NCBI RefSeq assembly: GCF_019097595.1
Contig: NC_080731.1
Span: 13,812,071 to 13,876,070 of the forward strand
Direction: 5' to 3'
Length of the DNA: 64,000 bases
Origin: Hemibagrus wyckioides
Lineage: Eukaryota; Chordata; Actinopteri; Siluriformes; Bagridae
Below are positions 37,001 through 49,621 of this stretch, piece by piece (position 1 is the stretch's first letter; each line of letters starts with the position of its first letter). Under the pieces are notes generated by a model. It was not told where the DNA came from. It ran no database searches and saw nothing but the letters and a program-made list of their open reading frames with translations. A program made the translations under genes and the position numbers.

Positions 37001-38270
37001 TGGTGAATGTGCTCATGCTTCGCTTTAATGTCTTTGGGGCAGTAGACTTGGGCTGAGTCCAGTAGCCTAATGAGGCAGTTTTGATGGTCCCAGTCCCAGA
37101 AGAATAGAGAGACTTTATCTCTTTTTTCTCTCCTCCTCCCTCATACCTCATCCAGGTCCTGCTTGAAATGCCTTAATTGATCTAATCACTCACTCAATTG
37201 GTCAGAGCCATCCGTCTCTTTCATGCCCAAGCCTCTGGACACTGGGCAATGTCTTCTGCTCCTGTGAGTCTAGTCTTCTGTAGGAAGTGAGTTTGACTCG
37301 GCGATGGCTTTGCCATTATGCCCTTAACCTTGAGTCTAGCCACTGTCATTACAGAGTTGCTGGAGCTATAAGAAATGTTGACTTTGTCACAGTGGGCTGT
37401 TCCTACGGGTGCAATAAAGAACTTCAGAATAATGGATGTAATGGATCTTTGTGCTTCATGATGATGAGAGTAATTGTCATGAACTCTTTCGGTGCTATGT
37501 TTAAAGAGATGCTTCAAAGCGTCAAATATACAGGACCTTGTTACTTTGTTACCTAATTAGGACAAATAATTCTAATGGCCACACAGAATAACTCTAGATT
37601 CACACTTGTAAGTGACAAAGTGTCAGAAAGTCATTCAGTTTATGTGAGCATGCACAACATGGAACTGCAGTGCCAGTGACAGCACAACAAGCCAAATTTT
37701 AATGGGGATTTTCTCAAATCTATGCAAATTAGGTATGTCTGATGAATCAAAAGTAAATGACTTGCATGACTCGTGTGATATCTCAGCGCCTGATATCCTA
37801 TGGCATGTGTGGGCTGACATTTTTTCAGTTCCTCACACACAACTTTATTTCTTGCCTGCAATCAATTCCTGATTACTTTTGCTAAACTTAAAAGCATGGA
37901 TTCATCTCTTCATTTTTTCACACACAACCTCTCGTTAAACATTCCGATATTATGAAGAACTAAAATGTGAAAGGAAGCAGCAGAGATCTTTGGTACCTCT
38001 GGTGAGCTTCTTACAGTTAGCTTGCTTTACTAATCTTCCAGTGAAATCATGTAAATGATCCTAAGATAAAACATGTAAATGCAAGCCAGCTGTTAATTTA
38101 TGTTCAACTAGTTAGCTTTGAAAGCATTTACATTTTGTCTCCTACTGTTTCCTAACAGAACTAAAAAATGTTTTACTGTGCACACCCACAAGAGACAAAC
38201 TACAAGCAAGACAAACAATTTGTCTCTTGCTAGTGTGAATGTTGGGTCAAGCTCCTATAGAACCATTAAA
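37001..38270. other. Unique DNA with a POU octamer
   Basis: A perfect ATGCAAAT at 37722-37729 within ATGCAAATTAG. 37200-37550 is repeat-free. Frames of 89-98 codons in both directions have no family match. Confidence 0.35.
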
Positions 38271-39300
38271 CTCACTTAAAACTAAACCGATTTACTCCAA
38301 AATGTGTTTTGCATAATATTTCCTTAGGTGTGTTACACAAATAAGACCTTAACCATACATCTTCTCTTAGCCTTTCATTAAAACAGGCCACGATTCCCTG
38401 GAGATGATGCATAGGCTTGATCCCAAATGTCACTGAAGAGGTGATCAAGTACACTCTCCTCATGCACTCGCCTCATTATCCCTCAATACTATCAGCCCCT
38501 TTTAAGTTGCAGCATTCTTAAAGAGCAGGTAATGGCAGAGAGGGGTAAAGGGATGCAGAATTAAGCCGTTTTACACCAAAGGGTAATTTGGTTTGATGAA
38601 TGTGCCGCCACGACTAACTAATAATACATATTTTAAAAGAGGGAGCCTGCGAACGAGAGACGTAGCAGTAGCTCTGGAAAAAAAAAATGCTGCGGTTATT
38701 AATGGGGCTGGCCACAGCATGTCTCACACAGGGTTATGGCGCAAGGTCAAAGCGCATTTCACTGAATTAAAAGCCATTTTGAGCTATGGCACTCCTAATC
38801 AACTCGGACCTAAAGGTGCATAGCTCAGGTATAATGAGGCACCAATGAATTTAAATAAACAGGGCGAATACAGTGATTTATAAAGGCAATGTGCTAGCCT
38901 TATAGCTCGTTAGCAATGACGGATACTCTTTATTCTTTCAGGCTCCTTTACCCATAGGATTTGAGCTTTTAACCAAATAATATCCGCCAGTATTGTCGAG
39001 TGTGCATTCCAGGCGAGACACTTATCCTAGTCATTATGAAAAGTGGCGACACAATGCAAGAGTAATGGTAATGTATGCCATTTAAATAAATGATTTCTTT
39101 TTTACCTCCTTTTTTTCCCTCCTCTCCCTTTTTCCCCCACGTTGTAGAACTAAGGCTTCTGCGAAACTCTCGAAGCATTTGAATTCATCTTCATATTTTA
39201 TCCAGCTCGATTTTTTCTGCTAAAAAGAGCCATAATCCTTGATTCGCAGACGTTTTGCATTTCAAGGAACATTTTTGCCACATTCCAGGAGATCACTTAT
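38271..39300. promoter_or_regulatory. Candidate regulatory block
   Basis: 38500-39290 is unique and free of simple sequence except A- and T-runs. Inferred regulatory from texture. Confidence 0.3.
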
Positions 39301-39355
39301 ATAAATTATATATATATATATATATAAAATTATATATATATATATATTTTTTTTT
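39301..39355. repeat. (AT)n microsatellite with T-run
   Basis: Two TA arrays separated by AAAT, ending in about ten T. Confidence 0.9.
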
Positions 39356-40019
39356 GCATAAGATGGTCAGAGCTTATTAAAAAAAATGTAAAGTATGCTT
39401 GGTACTGTATTAATATGCTGATTAGGAACTTCCTGGAATAATGATGTTTGATGCTCACCCACTTTCAAGGAGAGTGAGAATTAATTCCAGCACACTATCC
39501 CTCTGACAGCAAGGTTGAATGGAAATTCTTCCCTCTCCTAAGTTTCCTCTTTTTTTCAACAAGTATTGATCTTTCTTAGTGCAATTACCAGGGTGCTTTT
39601 AGCCCTGCGCTAGGCACCATAGCTTAGGCTAATGACCCTGTTAGCTTAGCCGTGGGCAATAGCTGTGTGGAGTGGTGAAGCATGCCACCCGCTACCTCTG
39701 TTACGGCATGCCAGAGCATTAGCGACTTCATTAGAGTCTTTGTTGGCCAGCTTGCCTTTTGTATCGTCCTTGAAGGAGAGACAGGCCGGGCTGTGGCTTG
39801 ATGCATCTATTCTTCAAGCTCACTGTGGATCAGTGCTCCTGCAAAGATTGCCTTTCAATTTATTCCTCCCTGCTTTTATTCCTCAGCATCTTCCTTTCAC
39901 TTCATTCCAGAGCTGACGGTTTATTTCAAGTAAAGTACCTTTTTATTTAGTCCTGATTTTTCAACAAAATCAATATCTAAGTACACTAACTAACCTGACG
40001 CTCCATATCCCAGTGATAA
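39356..40019. promoter_or_regulatory. Candidate regulatory block
   Basis: 39500-39900 is unique and moderately GC-rich. Several GCTTAG/GCTAAT words lie near 39620-39650. No exon. Confidence 0.3.
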
Positions 40020-40360
40020 ACAATTGGATAGATATATTTTCAAAAATAAAAATATTTATTCTAACAGAAATGAAAGTTGGATTTGGATTGGTGAGAAGGT
40101 GATTGGTGAATATTCTGTAATAGTATGCTCACAAATTTATTTTAACGAGCTCTTTCTGATACATTACGTTTTCTCTAGTAACAGTTCATTCACAGAGACT
40201 AAATGGCAGAATCGTCAGGTGATACGGTGAAGCTTTCTGTAAGGAGATGTTTAGTTAATGTTTATGGAAGGATTCTCCAGTGTCAGAGCTTTAACATTCA
40301 GTGGGTTTTTCCATAATTCAGGAATTTCAGCTTTCTTGATAATGTGACAGGCTGTGATTA
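40020..40360. repeat. Dispersed repeat related to the 49.8-51.6 kb element
   Basis: GGAAGGATTCTCCAGTGTCAG at 40266-40286 closely matches 50031-50051 in the inverted-repeat element. Neighbouring modules (TCTCTAGTAACAGTTCATTC at 40172-40191) recall a catfish-type repeat. Boundaries are approximate. Confidence 0.5.
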
Positions 40361-40669
40361 ACCTTAATTTAAAAGAAAAAAACAACAACATATAACTTTT
40401 CACTGTCAGACAAATGAAATTCCACCTGCTGCCTTAAAACCACGAGTAATCTAAACATGAAGATAACATTTGTTCCAAAATGCAAGTAATCAAGACAATG
40501 AATTTTTGGAAACATGTCATGACAATCGGAGTTAAATAATGGAATAAGTTCACATAGCCTAATGAGGCTGTTATGTTTTACAGTGTTATGGAAAGAACAT
40601 TTTTATAGCTGCTGTAATGTAAATAATAACAGAAGCTTACCTTTTTGCTTTGTTTTTGTTCCATTACAT

Positions 40670-40790
40670 TAAATACTATTCAATATTCAAGAGTTTATTG
40701 TTATATGTACAGGAAACAGTCTGTTACACCATACAGTGAAATTCTTACTCTGTGAATATTCCCATCAGCCTAAGACATTAAGGGGAAAAA
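40670..40790 (+). repeat. Fragment of a dispersed fish repeat
   Basis: AAGAGTTTATTGTTATATGT (40689-40708) followed by ACAGTGAAATTCTTACTCTG (40734-40753) is a module pair I recall as common in fish genomes. No coding content. Confidence 0.45.
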
Positions 40791-41549
40791 ATAGATATAA
40801 ATTACAGATTTACAAACTTATAAAGAATAAACAGTTAAAAAGCATGATGTGATATTCATTACTAAACTAAAGCATTGTAGTTGTGGGTAAATTGCTTTGA
40901 TATAAGAGAAATAAAACACTTCAGGTTGTGTTGTTATTGGAAAATAATCCACTTTCTGCTAGTAAAAGCATCACACCACCTTATCATCGATTATTTTCCA
41001 TAATATCAATCAATTTCACTTCCCTTGTATTTAACTTCATCAGTGCATGACATTTTTATTTCTGGAGAAACCTTATATTCAGTTCCCCTCAGAAGTAATA
41101 CTTCCTGTAGTTTCATTATGCTTCAGTACAGTAAACACTTTGGGGTTTGGAGTAGGTGCTTGACGGCAGTATGCTTAGACATTTGTCTACAGAGTGTAAG
41201 AGATTAGGAGGATATTCTCTCTAACTGCAGTATGTCAAGAACTTTGATCAGCCTGTCAGAGAGAGATGTCTAATATGACATGAGTCTGAAGCACATCTGG
41301 CTGCGTGATGGCCTGAGAGCAGTGTAATTCAGTGTAGGCTCCAGAGAGTGTGTGTCCACAAGGCTTTAGGATGGAGCAAGTCTGTCAGTTTGTCTGACTT
41401 TCAATAGCAAAAGTGATGGTGATAGTGTTTTACTGCAAGTCAGAATAACATCTACAGACCTGAAGAGTGCTCACTGCAAGGAAATAATAGGAATCTGATA
41501 GGAAATAGGACTTCGTGGTTTCTTGGGGTTCTATATAATACTCTGGGGT
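40791..41549. other. Unique DNA
   Basis: Nothing recognised. Confidence 0.4.
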
Positions 41550-41928
41550 TCTGTACAGTCTTAAAAATAAAGGTTCTTAAAGGGTTCAGGGTGCATGGTT
41601 TGATGAAGAACCTTTAACCTTCATGGAACCTTTTCATTGCACAAAAGATTCTTTGTAGTGGAAAAAAGCTTCTTCAGACTATAAAAAGGCACTTTTAAGA
41701 AAATTTTACCTTTAATATTCAAACAATTCCAAAATGTAAAGAATGTGTAAGAAGAAATCAGCGTCTTTACTTTTTGAATGATATGTATATGTAGATAACG
41801 CTATGAGATGTTTTGAAATGTTTATTTATGAATTATATCTTTTAGAAAACATCAAACCGTTTATTAACTTATAATTTATACTGAGTTGTATTTTCTTGTC
41901 TAAATTTGGATATACTAGTAATGATGAT

Positions 41929-41982
<54 letters not shown>

Positions 41983-42080
41983 CTATAGATGGTTTTAAAA
42001 AAGAGCCATTCTACATAAAGTACCATATATGAGGTTCCATATATAAAGCAAGTACCATTTTACAGTGTAGTAATCAAATA
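41550..42080. mobile_element. Non-autonomous DNA transposon (MITE-like) with internal (TAA)n
   Basis: Both ends carry a TACAGT- or TACAGTGTA-type terminus next to AAAAATAAAGGTTC (left) and GTACCATTTTACAG (right), roughly inverted. The interior is rich in AGGTTCT/AGAACC words that fold back on each other, typical of a family I recall from fishes. A 54-base (TAA)n array (41929-41982) sits inside. No transposase. Confidence 0.5.
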
Positions 42081-42329
42081 AAACAAGACAGACTTTCGTA
42101 TAGGATAAGTTGATGAAAATTATGCAATTATTTCCTCTGCTTATTACTCACACTTGATGTTAATTAAGATACTCATGGTTTTTGTTATTAATTAACACTA
42201 ATCCCTTATTACTAGATTATTAACCATGTTGGTTTTTTGGGAGACTATTCCATGTTTTTAATGTGTAATACATTGTGTCTAGTTCTCTTGATTGTTTTTC
42301 GGATAGAGATCACCGATTCATTTCTTCAT
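42081..42329. other. AT-rich spacer
   Basis: Nothing recognised. Confidence 0.4.
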
Positions 42330-43446
42330 GGGTGTGTTGTTGACCCTGTCGTATGCAGGTTCTCGAACTCGAGCTCAGGCTTTCGTCTTTCCTCCCAGCC
42401 AGCGTCCAGCAAACACTCGCGGGCTGGCCGTGATTAATGCCAGCACCGCCCAGCCCCGGCCCTTTCGGCAGATAATGCCAGGCAGCAAGCGCGCTTGACA
42501 CTTTTAATGTATAATTAAGTAGAAAAAGTCAGCACAGGCTATGCAAATTTTTTAAAATGATAAATGAGGCTGGGTGGCGGCAGGGATTGATTTGGTGTAA
42601 ATGAAACTAATTAAGGAAATGTCAAACATAATTAATAAAACAGGTTTAAGCTGCAAAACATTGTCAATGGAATGAATGAGGAGGCATTGGCGCCCATTGT
42701 TTGGGCTTTATTTAGGCGCAGTGTTGTGCTTGTTCGCCGCACCCTGATGTGCTCTCCCCCACCCTCACGCCCGCCGCCACCGATTTCCCGAGAGGGCGGA
42801 AAATAAATTTGCTTGTCTCTTGGCTGACTGTAGAAATTAATTGCTGGAATCTTGTCCCATCCAAGTGTTACATTCCTGCGCAGGACATTAACATAACTAA
42901 TTTGAAAGAGCCCAAATGACTGCATAATGGAGCACTGTCAGCATGCATGACACTCGCTGGTCATACCAAATTAGCCGAGGTTTATAATTGAAATTTTTTT
43001 TTTCCCATTCCCAATTTTTAAAATATACATATTTTTTCTGTGCCCCTTTTCTCTCCTCTCTTCCTATTGTATCATATTTTTTCATTTAGAATAAGAACAA
43101 GGGTTTTATAATTTAACAAAGAGTGCTTGACCTATAATTAGCGGGATGGCTTTGGGGAGGGGCGGCCAGGCTGGCGTGAACAGCCCGAGTCACATCTTTA
43201 GTCCCGGTAATGATGCTGGAGACCTTGCTGCCTCTGGGGAGGAGAAGAGTAATGGAATGGGCTATTTTTATGGGGACCCGGATAGCAGGGGTCCAGGGCG
43301 GCCGCTGGAGCTGCGCTGTAGGGTGGATCACACTCACACTGGCAACCCACGCCCTAGCCATCAGTCCAGAGTGTCATCCTCATTCTCCTCAAAACCCCGT
43401 TAGCATACGCCACGACCCTCTCCTCTCCAAACATCTGCTCTGCTTT
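42330..43446. promoter_or_regulatory. Strongest candidate regulatory block
   Basis: About 1.1 kb of unique, repeat-free DNA, with GC-rich islands (42370-42490, 42720-42800, 43140-43340) alternating with AT-rich homeobox-type words. Motifs seen: POU octamer ATGCAAAT (42541-42548), TAATTA (42608-42613 and 42629-42634), SOX-like CATTGTTT (42695-42702) and a near-MEF2 word CTATTTTTAT (43262-43271). 43297-43304 reads GCGGCCGC. No exon is supported. This mix is typical of developmental enhancers, which is inference. Confidence 0.45.

Positions 43447-43486
<40 letters not shown>
43447..43486. repeat. (CA)n(GA)n microsatellite
   Basis: CA array switching to GA. Confidence 0.95.
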
Positions 43487-44520
43487 TATCCGATACCACC
43501 ATATAGTTTGTTCGTATTACTTCTATCTTGTTACTGTGTTTGTTTGTTTTTTTCAAACACCCCTACAGCTATGATACATCTAGAGTAGCTTATGATCATT
43601 TCACTATTTTTTTACAGTATAAATACACATGGAAACTCCTACACATCATCCAATATTTCTCTGCAGCTCCCATCTCCCCGGTTGCTCCCCGCATGCTGTA
43701 ATGATAACACCTACCCTGATTGTGAAGTGATAAAGATTTTGTTGTATGCAAAACCCTCAGTCACACTTTGAAATACAGTCCTTTCCACACACCAAAGCTG
43801 TTATGTCAAACCTATTATGTTGCAACGTAAATGTGTTGCTACTAACATGCAGCTTCTAATTATAACATTTTCCCCTGAAAGCTGAACAAGAAGTGAGGTG
43901 CAATTAGAGGTAGTTAGTAATAAGAGTGGTCAAGTGAGTAATGTTTCGCATTAGGCTTAAGGATATAATTTGATGTAAATCATTACCATTTGTGAGGTTT
44001 TTGCAACACTTAAAGAAAAAAAAAAACACATTCTCTCTCTCACACACACACATTAGAGATAGTGTTCAGATTACCTGATCCTTGTCCAGTGATTAAATCA
44101 TAACCTCAGTGTTATGTGTGCTCTCTACACCAGCTCCAGCTCTCATCCAGATAAACATCTTTCTGATCAAGATCAAGGATACAACTTCAGAACCTGAAGA
44201 CTCTAATATGAAGTTATTAAAAGTGAGTGTTTTGATCAGGCAAAGATCACGGTGACATTCACTCTACAGAACCTGTCTTATGAACTTGTAAACCAGTCCC
44301 TCAGGAATTTCACAGTTTTTTGTTTGTTGTTGTAGCCAAAAATGTTTGATTTTGGTGCATCTTTTTTTTAAAAAAAAAAAATGTGACTCAAGTCAATAGA
44401 GGTTTTTTTTTCTTCAGAAAACTTAAAATTACAAGCACGGGATTCTTCTACCAGTGAAGAGACCTATGTAATGACTTTCTATGACAGCTGTACTCATGAG
44501 TGACACACATGAATCGAAGA
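43487..44520. other. AT-rich spacer
   Basis: A- and T-runs at 44015-44027, 44364-44382 and 44402-44412, and a CTCTC/CACA patch at 44033-44053. No gene. Confidence 0.4.
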
Positions 44521-45140
44521 GGGATTTATCTGAATGCGTGTTGTGATGATGTCATACGATTCAGAAAATCTGCATAATTTCGTTGCTCGATTTTCTGTTC
44601 ATTTCCACGATCCTGAAATCACAAAATCCTGGAGGGACTGGTATATCTCCAACAATCCATGGAAAACAGAATTAAAGGGATTACCAGGTTCCCAGCATTC
44701 ATTTTTGCTCTCTCTGGGCCAAATGTACTTTACGTCACCCTGGTTTTGTTTGTAAATGCAATGAAAAAAACTGAAAAATGTTGGAATGCCATTCAAGGCC
44801 AATTTTGTAATACATAGACTGAGGTCCAACAGTCTGAGAGCACTAGGGAAAATGCTCTGGTTTGTCTTTCTTTTTTAATTTAACAGAACATATTTCATTA
44901 GAAATGACATTATCAGCAAAAACTTGAGTGAAAAGTATTTTTGTATTTGGTTCATCCCCCTTTGTGCTGTAATGACAGTGTGCACTCGAGCTGACATGAA
45001 CTCTACAAAACCTTTTTGTGTAAAACCTTACGATCCATTTAAGATCAAATCTTTCAGAGTGTTGTCTGAACACATGCTTCTGTAGAAGAGATCAGCCTCA
45101 GCGAAAATTTGAGCTTTTGTGTGAAGTATGCTCAGTATCA
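44521..45140. repeat. Probable dispersed DNA-transposon-type fish repeat
   Basis: 44530-44830 and 44880-45090 contain modules I recall from fish repeats: GACATTATCAGCAAAAACTT (44905-44924) and TCATCCCCCTTTGTGCTGTA (44952-44971). No transposase or clear ends, so family is left open. Confidence 0.4.
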
Positions 45141-45959
45141 CATATTTGTTTACATTTAAATAGAGGTGCAACATCTTGTATATTAAATTGTCAAGACGCT
45201 GCACATTTTTGGGGTTTTTTCCAGTTTAAAATTTTTAAAAATCCCAAATTTGTAAGACAGTCTTAGACCATTGGACTCTATTAAATATGATGTGATTAAT
45301 TACTAGTAGTAGTGGCCTTTTAAAGGCCACAGAAAGTTCCTTATTTCTTTGTATGAAGGACATCGAAGGAGACAGATACACGTCATCAGACACACTGCAT
45401 ACCTCAATAACTGCATATTTCTTTTCTGCACACATTTTCTTTAGAGCACTGAATTGCCATCATTTTCTTAATTTCACAAATCAAAATATTGAATTAAAAG
45501 TGTGATAAAAAAAAAGACTCTATCCTGTGCACATTTCATGATTTTATGACCTTTATTCTTGTATCTCGAGCCTCCTTTCTATCTAAGGTGTGTGTGCTTA
45601 ATTGTCCAAACATGATAAATAAAAGTCAAATAAAAAAAAAAAACACAACTGACTGGATCAAGTGCTATATTTAAGCTGAATGTTAATGCGAGTGGAAGTC
45701 TTATTGTTCCTTTGCAGTAAGTGAAATCTCTGAATATGAGTAACTTTCTCTGTGTAAATACTTACATAACTTTTGGACTTTTGGTCACCACCTCTGAATA
45801 CAGCCCTCGGTCTCTTTCTTTTTCTCTATCCCTCATTCAGCCTGTTATCCTCTTTTCGCTTCATACTGTACATTTCCTCTCTCTTGCCATTTCTTGTCAG
45901 TGGAATTCGTGAGCTGAGAGTTCCCTCCAAATGCCAGGGGTCACGAGTCAAACATATGC
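45141..45959. other. Unique to AT-rich DNA
   Basis: Nothing recognised. Confidence 0.4.
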
Positions 45960-46500
45960 AGCATGTATTACAATTTATTACTCCACATTTGCCTTGAGAT
46001 TTTGCTCTCCTGACAAGCTTAAGTAAATCATGCTTGCTGTTCGCAAATGGAGACAGAGCTGCGACTGGGGCCGGCCTTCTTACTACACGAGCTTTCGCAA
46101 CATCGAAAAAGGATTGGCTGCAGCCCTTGAGGTTGTCACAATCCCAGAAGGCAGTGGGCTCAGTGCCACTGATACAGCGAGCCAGCCTCAACAGCAAGGC
46201 AGGTATTTATAGAAAACATATGCAAAAGGCCTGATGGTACCCCTGACTCCAGGAGAGAGCCTGTGACAGTTAAATACGGATGGAGAGTGCCGGCAAGGTC
46301 TAGAGCGGATTTAATCAGTGAAAGGCACCTCATTTCTTCATTTCATTTGAATATGGTGGACGGCAGCATATAAATACGTTCATTTCTCCCTCCCCAGCAT
46401 ATTTTTTATTCTTGAAGGCTCATTATTTTGTGAGGTGTAATAGAGAGACCTCAGGCCCTGGCCTTCAAACATGAGTTGTATTAATCAAAATTTACCCGCT
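45960..46500. promoter_or_regulatory. Candidate regulatory block
   Basis: 46020-46330 is unique, relatively GC-rich and open in several frames on both strands. That is expected of GC-rich non-coding DNA, and none of the peptides looks like a known domain. Confidence 0.3.
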
Positions 46501-47564
46501 GCTGACCAAATTTTTCTTCTACAACACCAAGGACTAACAGCTAGAAACTGAAAATGAGGGAAAAATCTAGTAATTGCACTCAATCTGATAATATATGACA
46601 ATTTGTTTGATTTGTCTGTGATTTGCAACATTCTTTTAACCCTTAGATACTGTTCAAATTCTAAATCTGTTCATACTGTATGTATGAATTTTGACCCGCC
46701 CCAACAATCCCCTCATAACAAATCTATACTAAATTTTGAGTGTATTAACAGCCTGTCATGAATTGATGATTAATCCTTAAGTAATGTTTCAGAGAGCAGT
46801 GAAAGTGACTTTTTTTTAGGTGTTTCACCAATCTTTTATATAGGAAAAAAAACTACTCTCACACAATATGTCCTCTTTTATATAGCTGTCATGATTTAAA
46901 TATATTTTATTAAAAATGAAAAATAGCAAGAACATTCTGGAAGTGTGGGGTTTATTATATAACTATTTATAACCTTTACAACTTTTATTTTTCACCTATC
47001 ACTAATGCGGTTGTAATGCTTTACTTCTAAATGTTATGATCCTGATGGACAGATGTTCCTACAAGAAAAATCAAAACACAAAATAATCACTTGCACGGCA
47101 ATTGCTAAAGCTGTATTTAATTACATAAATGAACCGGGAACCACTTAAAAAATGTAGTATGTTTGAGGTGCAGGGTTTAAACACTGCAGTGAAATGATGG
47201 CCATCAACCACAGGGTCATTAACAAGAAGCAACACAAGCTCTGTACCAAATAACTGATTTGTTCGTTTGTTAAATTTCTTTTCTTCCCTAGAAAATGAAA
47301 GATGACTAAATCAATCAATCAAGCAAAAAAAATTAATCAATCAATCAAATAAATTATGTAATCACTTAAACTCTCTGTCTGTGATAGTTCCATAACACAA
47401 ATACTGCCATGTTTGAAGTTTCATATTCTCCAACCAGACATATAATTGTACAGCTGTTTCCTGTCAACACCAGTCAACATCTGCCTTAAAGGTGCAGTCA
47501 GACCTCCATCTGTACAGTGTTTTGTGTAAAAAACAGCTCTTTTATTCATCTTCAGTAACCTCTC
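46501..47564. other. AT-rich DNA, possible old transposon
   Basis: A TTAA followed by CCCTTAGAT at 46636-46648 resembles a piggyBac-type left end, but no matching right end was found. Otherwise nothing recognised. Confidence 0.3.
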
Positions 47565-47740
47565 TGTCCTTGTAAGGGTCACAGAGGATCTGGAGCGCAT
47601 CCTGGGACACACCCAGGGCAAGGTGGGATTATATGCTGGATAAAATGGCAGTCTGTCACAGGACAACAGGAACACACACACACACATACGTTTACACACT
47701 CATTCACGCACATGGAGCAACTGATCATAGGCAATGGAAC
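47565..47740 (-). repeat. Fragment of the SINE-related fish repeat
   Basis: Order of modules (TGGACACACC-like step at 47605-47614, GGCAGTCTGTCACAGGACAA at 47646-47665, CA array, ACACTCATTCACGCAC at 47695-47710) follows the 5291-5580 family. The tRNA head is missing. Confidence 0.5.
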
Positions 47741-48229
47741 TCACCCTGGAGCTGCTCATCACCTCTGCACCACCATAATTCCCTGTATGAATCAACTCTA
47801 TCTGCAATTTTGGAAAATTCGAAAAAGTAAAAACTTTTTTTGGCCTTTGTGCAAATTCTCCCACTTTGTGAACTGCAAAATCAGCTCAGTATATTTCTGA
47901 AACACATATTCACACAACTAAACAAATGTTTCTTCTCAGTTCTAAATGATGCATTCTTGAATAAAACAAAAAGTAGTAGCATAGACAGAGTAAAATGTTG
48001 TGTTGGTGTTTGCTAACTGTGCATGTGATGAAAGCAGTTCTTGGCAGTGAAACACTGAAGTGCTACTTTGATCCACCTTCGCAGGTTTAGCATCATCTGC
48101 TTGTGAGGGGAAAAAAAACAGCCAGCGCATCCTATAGGCACCACAACACCCACTTAAAGAGCAAAAGGTGAATGCTTTCAGTTATGCAACCATCCCTCAG
48201 ACGCCAACAACACTCCTGCTGTTTATCAA
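47741..48229. other. Unique DNA
   Basis: Nothing recognised. Confidence 0.4.
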
Positions 48230-48540
48230 CTCCTAAAGAGAGCTGGAAGACAGAGGTAGAGGGAAAAAAATGATGCTGAGGGGGAAAAAAAGGACAGAGC
48301 AAATTGAAACTTGTAAAAACTTTGCGATAGAAAGAGCCTTGACCCCTGGGCACTCTCGTCGGAGCGGAGGCATTGCTGTAATCAATACGCACTCAGGGGA
48401 AAGCGAGCAGGCCACGGACCTTTCGTTCCCCGCCACGCCGCAAATAATGCCAGACGCTGGTTTGTTATTTTCCAGACGGTGAGAGAACAAGCAGGCGAGC
48501 GGCAGAGCGTGCAGGTGCCTCGTTCTGGGAATACTTCACA
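48230..48540. promoter_or_regulatory. Candidate regulatory block
   Basis: Unique, CpG-containing sequence (48350-48520). It includes CAAATAATGCCAGACGC (48440-48456), whose core AATAATGCCAG echoes GATAATGCCAG at 42471-42481 in the strong block. The shared word may be chance. Confidence 0.3.
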
Positions 48541-49554
48541 GCTATGAAATAAACAGAGTAAAAACAAAAAAAAACATCTCTATAGATGAGTGATAAACAA
48601 TCATGCAGTATATATTACTGATCTGCTGTAGGCCAAATCCACTCGAGTAAACATCGGACAGTGATGCTTTCAGCACACTGCAAATGAATTTAGTAATGAA
48701 ATAAAATGAATAAATAACTCTACAGCTGAGGCAGACATGCAATAATATAGGTATTGTGTCTGTCTGAAATGTCTGGATAACAATAATTACCCAGGGTTTT
48801 TTCTGCTTTATGATTGTGTCAAATATTTATTCAATTAAAAATAATATTCCTTGCAGTTGCAACTGCAATTTTCCCCCCTAATTAATATATTAGAGATTTT
48901 ATTCTCAGAATGCAGTCTTCAAAGTCGCATTAAAAATCAACAAACTATTGGGTTGCGTCTAATGGGTTAGTCAAGGAAAAGTCCAGCCTGAAACATATTA
49001 AACATGATTATATTAAACTATTATTGAAATGATTAGCAGTCATTTTGCTAAGCTTGCTGTACCTTTGTTATGTCTCCTATGCTGGGGCATTTCTAGTGAA
49101 GTTACAATGATATTTATTAATAGAAAAACAAAATCACTGATTTCCCACATTGTACTGATCATATTGAAATGAATTGAAATTGATCATATGATCATATTGA
49201 ATTTTTCACTCTAAACCCAAAACAGCAATAACTTGTTTTCTCACTCATTTTCCATCTACGCTGTCTCACAGTGACATATTAATGAGCTATCCAACATGGA
49301 GATGATAATTCCAGCTAGTAGCTCTGAGTTAGTGGAGACTCGACTCAGCTAGTTTACAATCTGACCAGTTTAAAGGTGTTAATGGGGATATTAGCATGAA
49401 CGTTGAAGCTCTGATCTGTTTGAGCAGATGGGTGTACAGATAAATACAGCTGGACAGACTAAAGAATTAAAGTATTGCTGCATCGCTCACTTTAGGCTTT
49501 AGGCAGAGATGAAGGAAGGGTTCAATACCACTGAGACCACAAGCAGCATGCAGT
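48541..49554. other. AT-rich spacer
   Basis: No gene. A perfect 12-base palindrome GATCATATGATC lies at 49182-49193. Confidence 0.4.
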
Positions 49555-49621
49555 TTAGATTTATATCTTAGTTTATGGCATTTGTTAGAAGCGACTTACA
49601 TTTATCTCATTTATACTAGTT
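49555..49621. repeat. Tail fragment of the 950-1115 SINE family
   Basis: TATGGCATTTGTTAGAAGCGACTTACATT (core words only) followed by CATTTATAC corresponds to the 3' part of that SINE. The same family's head-side modules reappear at 50240-50310, inside the inverted-repeat element. Confidence 0.5.

Noticed and set aside
46020..46235. GC-rich segment open in several frames
   Set aside because: Open on both strands at once, none with recognisable protein features or convincing splice sites.
46636..47182. piggyBac-type element starting at TTAA-CCCTTAGAT
   Set aside because: No inverted right end; GGGTTTAA near 47173 does not mirror the left terminus beyond three bases.
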